This document shows, in pieces, positions 1 to 7,136 of a stretch of 10,959 nucleotides of DNA. This DNA comes from Lentisphaerota bacterium (GTDB taxonomy: Bacteria > Verrucomicrobiota > Kiritimatiellia > JAAZAB01): contig JAIVGW010000063.1 of the NCBI GenBank assembly GCA_020201415.1, positions 1 to 10,959 on the forward strand. Reading direction: 5' to 3'. Position 1 is the stretch's first letter, and each line of letters starts with the position of its first letter. Made by a program: the position numbers and the translations under genes. Under the pieces are notes generated by a model. The model made no database searches and was not told the DNA's origin. It saw nothing but the letters and a program-made list of their open reading frames with translations.

Positions 1-360
1 CCCCAGGGTACGGCCGGCCAGGGGGCGTCCCTGCGCCTGGGTCATGCAGAGGATGGCGGTAATGGTATACTCGGTCACGCTGTTGGCGTTGCAGCCCGCT
101 GCGGAACACCAGGTGATGCCGGCGGCGTCAAGGTAGTCCTTGTCCATGTGATCGGTGCCGATGGTGGCGGTGCCCACGAAACGTACACGGCTGCCCTCCA
201 GCAGGTCGCGGTTGACTTTGGTAGTGGAGCGAATGGCCATGATTTCAGCGTCATGGACGGCGGCCGGAGTTATCTCGCTGGGGGCGAGCACCTGGACTTC
301 ACCCAGGCGGCTGAAGGCTTCTTCGGCGTAAGGCATGTTCGTGGCGCATATGATTTTCAT
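1..360 (-). CDS. pdxB: 4-phosphoerythronate dehydrogenase PdxB, N-terminal part (runs off the left edge)
   Basis: PdxB oxidises 4-phospho-D-erythronate in the cytoplasm, a step of the DXP-dependent pyridoxal phosphate pathway. The 120 visible codons begin MKIICATNMPYAEEAFSRLG, matching the PdxB N-terminus (MKI..xxNMPYA...FSRLGEV). They continue with RSTTKVNRDLL, VRFVGTATIGTDHMD and AGCNANSVTEY, the substrate-side signature of the D-isomer 2-hydroxyacid dehydrogenase fold as it looks in PdxB. The window ends at RTLG, just before the expected GxGxxG NAD-binding loop, so the catalytic Arg/Glu/His cannot be checked. The ATG at 360-358 follows an AAGGCGG ribosome site. The gene is divergent from the TM1266-type gene across 223 bp. 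The alternative is another 2-hydroxyacid dehydrogenase, but the run of PdxB-like motifs makes that less likely. Confidence 0.78.
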   Translation of the reverse strand, partial: MKIICATNMPYAEEAFSRLGEVQVLAPSEITPAAVHDAEIMAIRSTTKVNRDLLEGSRVRFVGTATIGTDHMDKDYLDAAGITWCSAAGCNANSVTEYTITAILCMTQAQGRPLAGRTLG

Positions 361-583
361 GTGTTCCGCCTTGTAATATTCAATGGCAATTATTTCACGG
401 CGTCCGGCGCACGAAGCTGCGCCGCAACGGCCCGCCGACAGACTCTAGCAAAACCGCGGGCCGGGTCAACCAGAAACCCCGGCAAACAATCCGCCGTATG
501 TGCTTCACAAATTCCGCCGGTTTTGGTACGGTGATTGACATTGAAGTGGTCTGATCGTCAAGCCAACAACAGGGAGGCAAAAA
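361..583. other. Divergent intergenic region with two inverted repeats
   Basis: This 223-bp gap separates pdxB (minus) from the TM1266-type gene (plus). It holds two inverted repeats: 405-411 with 418-424 (CGGCGCA/TGCGCCG, 6-base loop) and 428-435 with 456-463 (CGGCCCGC/GCGGGCCG, 20-base loop). Neither is followed by a T-run on either strand, so they do not look like simple terminators. They lie in the pdxB leader and upstream of the other gene. A TTGACA at 535-540 is a possible -35 for the plus-strand gene, but no good -10 follows at 16-18 bp. I see no coding sequence that I would defend. Confidence 0.4.
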
Positions 584-844
584 ATGCAAAAGCATCTTGT
601 GCTGGGCGTGCATGTAAGTAATCGTAGAAAAAATGTGCCGGCTGTGCAGAAGCTGTTGACGGATTACGGCAGCCACATCAAGACCCGGCTGGGTATGCAC
701 GATGCCGGGGAGCCCCAGGATGAGGCCACCGGCCTGATTCTGCTTGAGCTCAGCGGCCCGCGGCCTGATTGTCTCGAGTTTGAGCAGAAGCTGAAGAAGT
801 TGCGGGGAGTGCAGGTCAAGAAAATGGTGTTTGGAAATGCCTGA
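584..844 (+). CDS. TM1266-family ACT-like protein (putative iron-only hydrogenase system regulator)
   Basis: This is an 86-residue soluble protein. Its pattern is a hydrophobic first strand (HLVLGVHVSNR), a helix (VPAVQKLLTDYGSHIKTRLGM), a second strand (GLILLELSG) and a final helix-strand (FEQKLKKLRGVQVKKMVF). This is the ferredoxin-like/ACT arrangement of the TM1266 family, including the characteristic VQKLL..YG..I..R.GM stretch. Members are small ligand-sensing-like proteins often found beside the [FeFe]-hydrogenase maturation genes hydEFG; their actual ligand and function are not established. No hydrogenase gene is in this window, so the link is by family only. The ATG at 584 follows a good AGGGAGG ribosome site at 571-577. 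The LptF/LptG-type gene starts 39 bp after its stop, so co-transcription is possible. Confidence 0.75.
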   Translation: MQKHLVLGVHVSNRRKNVPAVQKLLTDYGSHIKTRLGMHDAGEPQDEATGLILLELSGPRPDCLEFEQKLKKLRGVQVKKMVFGNA

Positions 845-883
845 TACCTCCGCGCCGGCGGCGGTGGCACGGGGGTGCGCCTG

Positions 884-1972
884 ATGAAGTTGCTGGATCG
901 TCACATATTGCGCCAGGTGATCGTGCCCGTGTTTTTCTGCATACTGGCATTCACCATGGTGTTTGTGCTGTTTGATTTGTTCGACAACCTCGCGGGCTTC
1001 ATCGCTGAGCGCACTTCCAAACTGGCGATTGCGCGTTATTACCTTTTTGTGCTGCCGGCGCTGGCGGTCTATATTACCCCGATATCACTGCTGCTGGGCC
1101 TGCTCTACGGCCTGTGGCAGATGACTCGTCACAACGAGTTGACCGCTATGCGCGCCAGCGGCGTCAGCCTGTTGCGCATCGCCCTGCCGCTGCTGACGCT
1201 GGGCCTGCTGGCCAGTGTCAGCGTCAGCTTGCTGCAGGAACTGGTGGCCCCGGATTCGAGCTACTGGGCGGCTCAGTTCGTGGCGCGCCAGCGCGGCGAC
1301 GAAGATCTTTCATTGCGTTTTGCCTATGACCTGCCCTACAAGAACGAACGCGGTCATCGTATCTGGGCCATCCGCCGGTTGGATCTCTATACGCATGAGC
1401 TGCAGGGTGTAAAACTGATCCAGCAGCGGCCGGACGGCTCGGATTTCGAGACGATTCGCGCCGAGAAGGCTAGTTACCTGGACGGGCGCTGGTGGTTTTT
1501 TGACGTTATGATCCAGAAGCACGATTTTTACAATAATCCTATGGGCGCGGTGGAAAATGTGTCGCTGCGGGAAATGCGCGATTTGAATGAGACGCCGCGG
1601 GATTTCGTTAACGTGGTCAAGGATCCCATGTTCCTGTCTTCGGCCGAATTGCGCAGTTACCTGCGCCGCAATCCCAACCTTTCCGTCAAGACCCAGGCGC
1701 GTTACCTCGTTGATCTGCATGCCCGCCTGGCAATGCCCTGGACTTGTCTGGTGGTGGTGCTTTTCGGCATCCCTTTCGGTATTCATACCGTGCGGCGCGG
1801 AGCATTCCTGGGGGTTATGCTGGCGCTGATGACTTTTTTCATGTTTTACATACTGATGATGATCAGTCAATGGATGGGCAAGGAGCAGGTAGTGGCGCCG
1901 CAGTTGGGCGCCTGGTTGCCCAATGGGTTGTTTCTGCTGCTGGGACTGATCCTGATGCGCCGGGTGCGCTGA
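884..1972 (+). CDS. LptF/LptG family lipopolysaccharide export permease (YjgP/YjgQ)
   Basis: LptF and LptG form the inner-membrane permease of the LptB2FG ABC transporter, which extracts LPS and feeds it to the LptC-A-D bridge. The 362-residue product has the family layout: three N-terminal membrane segments (about 9-34, 50-78 and 97-119), a periplasmic beta-jellyroll domain (about 125-280), then three C-terminal segments (about 284-302, 307-330 and 342-360). The conserved cytoplasmic coupling motif ELTAMRASGVSLLRI at 85-99 sits between TM2 and TM3, where LptB docks. Length is normal (about 350-370). I chose ATG 884 over GTG 875 because GGGGG at 871-875 is correctly placed for 884 and would overlap the GTG. 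The sequence does not separate LptF from LptG, and no second copy lies nearby. Confidence 0.93.
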   Translation: MKLLDRHILRQVIVPVFFCILAFTMVFVLFDLFDNLAGFIAERTSKLAIARYYLFVLPALAVYITPISLLLGLLYGLWQMTRHNELTAMRASGVSLLRIALPLLTLGLLASVSVSLLQELVAPDSSYWAAQFVARQRGDEDLSLRFAYDLPYKNERGHRIWAIRRLDLYTHELQGVKLIQQRPDGSDFETIRAEKASYLDGRWWFFDVMIQKHDFYNNPMGAVENVSLREMRDLNETPRDFVNVVKDPMFLSSAELRSYLRRNPNLSVKTQARYLVDLHARLAMPWTCLVVVLFGIPFGIHTVRRGAFLGVMLALMTFFMFYILMMISQWMGKEQVVAPQLGAWLPNGLFLLLGLILMRRVR

Positions 1973-2053
1973 CCGGGCGCTCGCAGGCAGCTATGTATAC
2001 TATGATATCGTCAGGTAGCGGACGCGATTGCGCGTATGCGGCCAGGGGGGAAG

Positions 2054-3043
2054 ATGAACGGTGACACTGAATCAGTGATGCAATCGCCCGAGCGGGTGCG
2101 GCTTTTGGTCGTAGCTCCGGTGAACAGCGCTATGGAAACCGTGCGGCGTATTCTATTCGCGCCCTTCGATCTGAGTCGTTGGCTGATATTGGGGTTTACG
2201 GCCTGGCTGGCCACCATGGCCGGCGATGTGAGCTGGTCCGGCATCAATTTTAATTTCAATCCCGGCCGGGCGATGTCGGCGGCCGATCTTCCCGCGCGCG
2301 CCTTGCCGTGGTTGCGGGAGAATGCCTTTCTACTGATGGCGATCATCCTGCCGCTGGCGGTGCTGGGACTGGTTGTGAGCCTGCTGGTGTTATGGGTCGG
2401 CAGCCGCGGGAAATTCATGTTTCTGGAAAACATCGTCCGCAATCGCGCGGAAGTTGCCGCCCCCTGGCGGCGGAACCGCGGGGCGGGTAACTCCTATTTT
2501 CTTTTCAGCCTTGTCTTCGCCCTGGCTTCACTGCTGCTGTTGGCGCTGTTGCTGGGCGGACTGGCGCTGCTGGCCTTGCCGGATTGGTCGCGCGACACCG
2601 TCGGCGCCGGCACTGTCACGGCCCTGCTGCTGGGCGCATTTACCATCCCGCTTTACCTGCTGGTTCTGGCCTGTGTGCTGGCGTTGATGGAAGACTTCGT
2701 TGTGCCGCTGATGCTGTTGCGTTCCTGCCGGGTCATGGCCGCCTGGCGGATCCTGGCGGACCTGTTGCGGCAGCGGCCGGGCGCTTTCGCGCTCTACCTG
2801 CTGTTCCGCACATTGTTGCAGCTGGTGCTGGGCCTGCTGGCGTTGCTGTTGATGTGCGCTACCTGTTGTCTGGCGGCCGTGCCCTATGTCGGCGCCGTGC
2901 TGCTGTTGCCGCTGCATGTTTTCATGCGGACCTATTCGCTGCATTACCTGGAGCAATTCGGCCCGGCCTACTGCCTGATGGAAGATGCGCCGGATGATGT
3001 GGCTGCGGTCCCGGCCCCGTCTGAGGGGCAGGATGGTAATTGA
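2054..3043 (+). CDS. Uncharacterised polytopic membrane protein
   Basis: I do not recognise a named function. The product is about 329 residues and strongly hydrophobic, with roughly six membrane segments: WLILGFTAWLATM near the N-terminus, FLLMAIILPLAVLGLVVSL, FLFSLVFALASLLLLALLL, a segment around GAFTIPLYLLVLACVLAL, and a long paired hydrophobic stretch near the C-terminus ending before a short acidic, proline-containing tail. Between TM2 and TM3 lies a polar loop with GKFMFLENIVRNRAEVAAPW. From memory this resembles uncharacterised DUF7544-like proteins of the PVC group, but I cannot confirm that. No catalytic motif is visible. The ATG at 2054 follows AGGGGGG at 2044-2050; an in-frame ATG at 2036 lacks such a site. 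It lies 81 bp after the LptF/LptG gene and 59 bp before the pilus ATPase. Confidence 0.8.
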   Translation: MNGDTESVMQSPERVRLLVVAPVNSAMETVRRILFAPFDLSRWLILGFTAWLATMAGDVSWSGINFNFNPGRAMSAADLPARALPWLRENAFLLMAIILPLAVLGLVVSLLVLWVGSRGKFMFLENIVRNRAEVAAPWRRNRGAGNSYFLFSLVFALASLLLLALLLGGLALLALPDWSRDTVGAGTVTALLLGAFTIPLYLLVLACVLALMEDFVVPLMLLRSCRVMAAWRILADLLRQRPGAFALYLLFRTLLQLVLGLLALLLMCATCCLAAVPYVGAVLLLPLHVFMRTYSLHYLEQFGPAYCLMEDAPDDVAAVPAPSEGQDGN

Positions 3044-3070
3044 ACGGCGCGGCCGGCCGGCTGGCGCCGT
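3044..3070 (+). terminator. Possible terminator or attenuator hairpin before the PilT-like gene
   Basis: A 7-bp perfect stem (ACGGCGC at 3044-3050 with GCGCCGT at 3064-3070) encloses a GC-rich loop containing GGCCGGCC. It begins immediately after the stop of the membrane-protein gene and is followed by GTTGATTATTTG, which is T-rich but not a clean T-run. It may end or dampen the upstream transcript; evidence is moderate at best. Confidence 0.4.
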
Positions 3071-3102
3071 GTTGATTATTTGAAAATATCTGGGGGAATG
3101 CC

Positions 3103-4197
3103 ATGTCAATTATTGCCGATGTGCTGAAAAAAGCCGTGGATCAGGGTGCGTCCGATATACACCTCAAGCTGGATGAGCCGCCTTTCTACCGTATCCACGG
3201 CGATCTGTCCGAAAGCGGCTTCCCCAAGCTCAGTGCCGAAGATTTGCAGCGCATCGTGGCGGATATCCTGCCCGGGCGTTTGCGTGAAAAACAGGGACAG
3301 GCGTTGGAAATAGACTTTTCGCATCATGAGGAAGGCGTAGGACGTTTTCGCGTCAATGTGTTTCTGGCCCGCCATGTGCCAACCCTGGCCCTGCGCTATG
3401 TGCAAACCGCGATACCCTCGGTCGAGCAATTGCATCTGCCGCCCACGCTGCAGCAACTGGCGCTTTCCTCCAGCGGCATCATTCTGGTTTGCGGCGCCAC
3501 CAGTTCGGGGAAATCCACCACGCTGGCGGCCATGATCAACTGCATCAACACTAATCAGCGTGCCAGGATCATCACCATTGAAGATCCCATGGAATACATG
3601 TTCCTGGATATTCGTTCGGTGATCACCCAGCGTGAAGTCGGTCTGGACACCCCGTCGTTCCATGCGGCTCTGAAGCATGTTCTGCGCCAGGACCCGGATG
3701 TGATCATGATCGGGGAAATGCGTGATGCCGTAAGCCTGGGGGTGGCCCTCAGTTCGGCTGAGACCGGGCATGTGGTCTTTTCCACCCTGCACGCCAACAC
3801 GGCCTCGCAATCCATTCAGCGCATTCTCAATTTGTACCAGGTGGAGGAACGCGAACAGGTGCGCATGTCGTTGGCTGTTAATCTCAAGGCCAGCATCTGC
3901 CAGCGGCTGGTCCCGGCCAGCGGTGGCGGGGTGCGGCCGGCGGTGGAGATTATGATCAATACCCCCACCGTGCGCAAGCTGCTGATGCAGAACAAACTGG
4001 ATATGCTGGTGGCAGCCATTGAAACCGGCCGCGAAGACGGTATGCAGACCTTCAACCAGGCGCTTTATGACCTGATCAAAAGCGGCACGATTTCCGAGGC
4101 CTCCGGCATGGAATATTCACCGCAGCCGGAAGCCTTGAAGATGAATCTGCAGGGCATCTTCCTGGATGAAGGCCGGCGCATCCTGGGCGATGGCTGA
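3103..4197 (+). CDS. pilT: PilT/PilU-family type IV pilus retraction ATPase
   Basis: This is a cytoplasmic hexameric ATPase that powers pilus retraction, and hence twitching, adhesion or DNA uptake. The 364-residue product shows the whole family set: an N-terminal PAS-like region with the ASDIHL motif (16-21), Walker A GATSSGKST (131-139), Asp box ITIEDPMEY (157-165), Walker B DVIMIGEMRD (199-208) and His box STLHANTA (227-234). The C-terminal part has GMQTFNQALYDLIKSG, typical of PilT/PilU, but I do not see the AIRNLIRE motif of classical PilT, so a PilU-like or accessory retraction role is equally possible. ATG 3103 follows a GGGGGA ribosome site. No other pilus gene is in the window. It is convergent with phoU, with only 12 bp between stop codons and no obvious terminator between them. 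Confidence 0.93.
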   Translation: MSIIADVLKKAVDQGASDIHLKLDEPPFYRIHGDLSESGFPKLSAEDLQRIVADILPGRLREKQGQALEIDFSHHEEGVGRFRVNVFLARHVPTLALRYVQTAIPSVEQLHLPPTLQQLALSSSGIILVCGATSSGKSTTLAAMINCINTNQRARIITIEDPMEYMFLDIRSVITQREVGLDTPSFHAALKHVLRQDPDVIMIGEMRDAVSLGVALSSAETGHVVFSTLHANTASQSIQRILNLYQVEEREQVRMSLAVNLKASICQRLVPASGGGVRPAVEIMINTPTVRKLLMQNKLDMLVAAIETGREDGMQTFNQALYDLIKSGTISEASGMEYSPQPEALKMNLQGIFLDEGRRILGDG

Positions 4198-4209
4198 GGT
4201 CCGGCCTGT

Positions 4210-4734
4210 TCAGAGCCTGTCAGACACTTCCGGGGTGTGCCGCACGATGCGGCCGTCCGTCAGGTAGATCAAATCTTCGGCGATGTTGGTGGCGTGGTCC
4301 GCGATGCGCTCCAAGTGGCGGGCAATGTGCATGACCTGCAGCTTCAGCATGGACTGGGCCCGGTCGGCCATGTCGCCCAGCCGGAACGGCATCCGCAGTT
4401 CCGGGAGGCGGCACAGGCACAGGCTGCATTCGGCAATATGCACCGCCAGGTCGCCAATGCGTTCCAGGTCCTGGTTGATTTTCAGCACGGCGATGATATA
4501 GCGCAAGTCGGCGGCCACCGGCTGGTGCAAGGCCAGGATTTTGAGGCATTCCTCTTCCACATCCACTTCCATGGTGTTGGTCTGATCTTCGCGGTTGATG
4601 ACATCCAGCGCCATGTCGTGATTGCGTTCGTCCATGGCGCGCACGGCGCCGCGCACATCGTCCTCGACTTCCGCGCTCAAGGCCAGTATCTGTTGCTTGA
4701 GCTTCTCCAGTTCCCGCTGCAGGTGTAAGCGCAT
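4210..4734 (-). CDS. phoU: Phosphate signalling regulator PhoU, apparently shortened
   Basis: PhoU links the Pst transporter to the PhoR/PhoB two-component system and represses the Pho response when phosphate is plentiful. The first three-helix repeat is complete, ending with the metal-site motif DLERIGDLAVHIAE (89-102). The second repeat keeps its last helix, HLERIADHATNIAED (140-154). Between them the protein jumps from AQSMLK (126-131) almost straight to LQVMHIARHLERIAD. In normal PhoU about 45-50 more residues, covering two helices, lie here. Total length is 174 against the usual 215-240, so an in-frame deletion near 4335-4345 is inferred. The ATG at 4734 follows AAGGGAGA. It is the last gene of the pstCAB-phoU unit, 15 bp after the pstB stop. 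Family assignment is certain; function of the shortened form is doubtful. Confidence 0.93.
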   Translation of the reverse strand: MRLHLQRELEKLKQQILALSAEVEDDVRGAVRAMDERNHDMALDVINREDQTNTMEVDVEEECLKILALHQPVAADLRYIIAVLKINQDLERIGDLAVHIAECSLCLCRLPELRMPFRLGDMADRAQSMLKLQVMHIARHLERIADHATNIAEDLIYLTDGRIVRHTPEVSDRL

Positions 4735-4749
4735 GAGTGGTATCTCCCT

Positions 4750-5613
4750 TCAGCCGAATCGGCCGGTTATATAGTCTTCCGTCTGTTTCTCGCGCGGATT
4801 GGTGAATAATTCGCGGGTTGGCCCGAACTCCACCAGCACGCCCTCGTACATGAAGGCCGTCAGGTCGGAGACGCGCGAGGCCTGCTGCATATTGTGGGTG
4901 ACGATGATGATGGTGTACTGGCCGCGCAATTCGGCGATCAGGTCCTCGATGCGCGAGGTGGCGCGCGGATCGAGCGCGGATGTCGGCTCATCCATCAGCA
5001 GAATTTCCGGCGTCACCGCCAGGGCGCGGGCGATGCACAGACGCTGCTGTTGACCGCCGGAAAGTCCGAGCGCGTTGGCGTTAAGGCGGTCTTTGACTTC
5101 ATCCCACAGCGCCGCCCCGATCAGGCTGTAAGCCACGTTGTCAAATATGCTCTTGGGGAACGGGTTGGGTTTTTGAAACACCATGCCGATGCGTCGCCGC
5201 AGGGTGACCACATCCAGGTTCTGGTCGTAGATGTTGCGTTCGTCGAAGATCAGCTCGCCGGTGGCGCGGCAGCCGGGCACCAGGTCGTTCATGCGGTTGA
5301 TGGCCCGCAACAGGGTGCTTTTGCCGCAGCCGCTGGGGCCGATGATGGCCGTGACGCATCCGCGCGGAATGTTCATGGTCACATCCCGTACCGCCTGGTT
5401 AGTGCGGTAAAACACGGAGAAATCACGGGCGGCAATGTGGGTGGGAGACTGGGCGCATGATTGTTGTGCACAAGCCGCCGCCGGCTGGCGGATGCGGATG
5501 GCGGCGGTGTTGTAATCATGCTTGGTGTTTTCCGCCGGGGCCGGACCGCTATGACGCCGCAGCGACAGCGCCGGACGGTTGAAATCGGTCTGCATCAGCG
5601 TTTCCGTGGGCAT
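4750..5613 (-). CDS. pstB: Phosphate ABC transporter ATP-binding protein PstB, with a probable internal deletion
   Basis: PstB is the ATPase dimer that drives phosphate import through PstC/PstA. Motifs are all present: Walker A GPSGCGKST (92-100), Q-loop Q147 in FQKPNPFP, signature LSGGQQQR (184-191), Walker B ILLMDE (204-209), D-loop SALD (212-215) and H-loop H240. Two things are odd. First, about 60 residues of proline/alanine/glutamine-rich extension precede the domain. Second, after FDNVAY (158-162) the chain reads SLIGAALWDEVKDRL, whereas PstB normally has about 20 more residues (a G.R..G..... D..V..SL stretch) before the ALW motif. An in-frame loss of about 60 bp near 5115-5128, in the helical subdomain facing the permeases, is inferred. 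ATG 5613 follows GGGAGA; ATG 5595 is an alternative. It lies 70 bp after pstA and 15 bp before phoU. Confidence 0.93.
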   Translation of the reverse strand: MPTETLMQTDFNRPALSLRRHSGPAPAENTKHDYNTAAIRIRQPAAACAQQSCAQSPTHIAARDFSVFYRTNQAVRDVTMNIPRGCVTAIIGPSGCGKSTLLRAINRMNDLVPGCRATGELIFDERNIYDQNLDVVTLRRRIGMVFQKPNPFPKSIFDNVAYSLIGAALWDEVKDRLNANALGLSGGQQQRLCIARALAVTPEILLMDEPTSALDPRATSRIEDLIAELRGQYTIIIVTHNMQQASRVSDLTAFMYEGVLVEFGPTRELFTNPREKQTEDYITGRFG

Positions 5614-5624
5614 CTTGTTCTCCC

Positions 5625-5657
5625 ATTGATTTGTTTTTGCCTTGAATATTGATTTGT
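5625..5657. repeat. Ten-base direct repeat in the pstA-pstB spacer
   Basis: ATTGATTTGT occurs at 5625-5634 and again at 5648-5657, 23 bp apart, in the otherwise AT-rich 70-bp gap between pstA and pstB. The inner copy lies just upstream of the pstB ribosome site. It could be chance in AT-rich DNA or a slipped-strand remnant. Confidence 0.35.
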
Positions 5658-5683
5658 CATGGTGTCAAAAAGACTTTGTTTTA

Positions 5684-7136
5684 TTAACCCTTTAGTCGGC
5701 TTGCAATCCGGGCGCGGACCAACACGGCCGCCATGTTGAATAACAGCACCAGGGCCACCAGGGTCATGACCATGCCGAACTGCACGTGACGTATTTCATC
5801 TACCGCTTCGTGCTCGGTAGCCAGATTGTATATGTTCCAGGACAGCGCCGGTGTCGGATTGGTCAGCAGTTCCCAGGGTTTCAAGGCCAGTCCCACACTG
5901 ACCGCGGCGGTGAAAATGATTGGCGCCGTCTCGCCGGCGGCGCGGCCCATGCTGATGACCACGCCGGTGAGAATGCCCGGCAGCGCCGCCGGCAGGATTA
6001 CCGTCAGAACCGTACGCCAGCGGCCGGCACCCAGGCTCATGGCCGCTTCCTTGTAGGCACGCGGTACGGCCATGATGGCCTCTTCGGCAGCGCGGATCAC
6101 GGTTGGCAGGATCAACAGCCCCAGGGTGAGGCAGCCGGCCAACACGCTTTTCGATGGGGATACGCGCAGGGTGTTGATGAAGAAGGCCAGACCGAAAAGA
6201 CCGAACACCGGCAATGATGCCCAACGGCACGGCAAAGAGCATGGCGCCCAGAGTCAGGTAGATCGTGCCCAGCAATTCCGGGCCGATACCGCCGAAGAAG
6301 TGGATATCAACAGATTTATCGGTCAGGAAGCGCCAGTAAAATGTCGGGCGGGGATTAAGCATCCGGTCCAGATTCCGGGCGACGTAATCCGGCAGGTCAT
6401 ACAGTTGAGTGCCTTCAAAGTCATTGCGGCGCGGGGTGTAGACGACTTGTCCCATACCGGCCTGCGAGTGATCCCAGGATTGCTTGTAGAGCAGGTGGTG
6501 CAGTTTGACCTGCGCGCGGTCCCAGCGCGCCTGGCCAAAACGTTGGCGGGGCATCAGGCGTTCCTGATCATTGGGCATGGGTCCGAGCAGTTCGCGTAGC
6601 GCATCGGCCAATTCCTCGTAGGCCTGGGTGGTTTCGCGGACTTCGGTAAGCGCGATGTCAATCAGGTCGAGTTCCGCCGGATCCACCGGTGTGGCTGATG
6701 TGCGTGAACCACTGCTGATGCGTTGCAGGAGATCGGTTTTCTCGCGCAGGCTGGTCATGGTGCGCAGGCGTTGGGCGGCGGCCTGCAGGCGCCGTCCCAT
6801 CAGATCGTCCCGCCGGCTCAGGCGTTCCACGGCCAGGATGGCCTCTTCGACGCGTCCGGCTTGGGCCAGGTTAAAGTCGTTCAGCATGTCGTACACCGGC
6901 TGACGCGCGGCAGCGGTAGCCATGACTTCCCTTGCCAGCGCATCGGGATCGCCACGGTTGAACAGTTCCATCATCTGCTTGCGGTGTTCCACGGTGCCGC
7001 GAAACAGCAGGGCCCCGGCTCCACGGTAGAAAATGGGCGCCAGAATGACTCCCAGTGCTCCGATCATCAGCAGGATCGCGAAGATGCCGGTGGCCGAAAA
7101 GACGCGATCCAACAGTTTGCGTGTGGCTATCTGCAT
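5684..7136 (-). pseudogene. pstA: Phosphate ABC transporter permease PstA, frameshifted with missing segment
   Basis: PstA is one of the two membrane channels of the Pst importer. From ATG 7136 the frame encodes one membrane segment (about 13-37), a soluble region of about 230 residues, then the start of the permease domain (GPELLGTIYLTLGAMLFAVPLGI, near residue 304). Immediately after PLGI the frame is lost and continues into nonsense until 5796. The true continuation, VFGLFGLAFFINTL, resumes one base out of phase near 6212 and runs through the EAA loop (YKEAAMSLGAGRW...LPAALPGILTG) to a TAA at 5684. Normal PstA has about 30 residues between these two points, so a deletion of length 3n+2 is inferred at about 6212-6225. 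The start directly abuts the pstC TAA, with GGGGGTGA as ribosome site. The large soluble insert resembles long PstA variants (DUF3333-type) in some lineages. Real decay or assembly error cannot be told apart here. Confidence 0.85.

Noticed and set aside
523..540. Sigma-54-like sequence TGGTACGGTGATTGAC upstream of the TM1266-type gene
   Set aside because: The -24 GG is present but the -12 element reads TTGAC without the required GC pair, and spacing alone is not enough.
1991..2001. TATACT as a -10 for the membrane-protein gene
   Set aside because: No recognisable -35 lies 16-18 bp upstream, and the gene can be served by transcription from the LPS permease gene.
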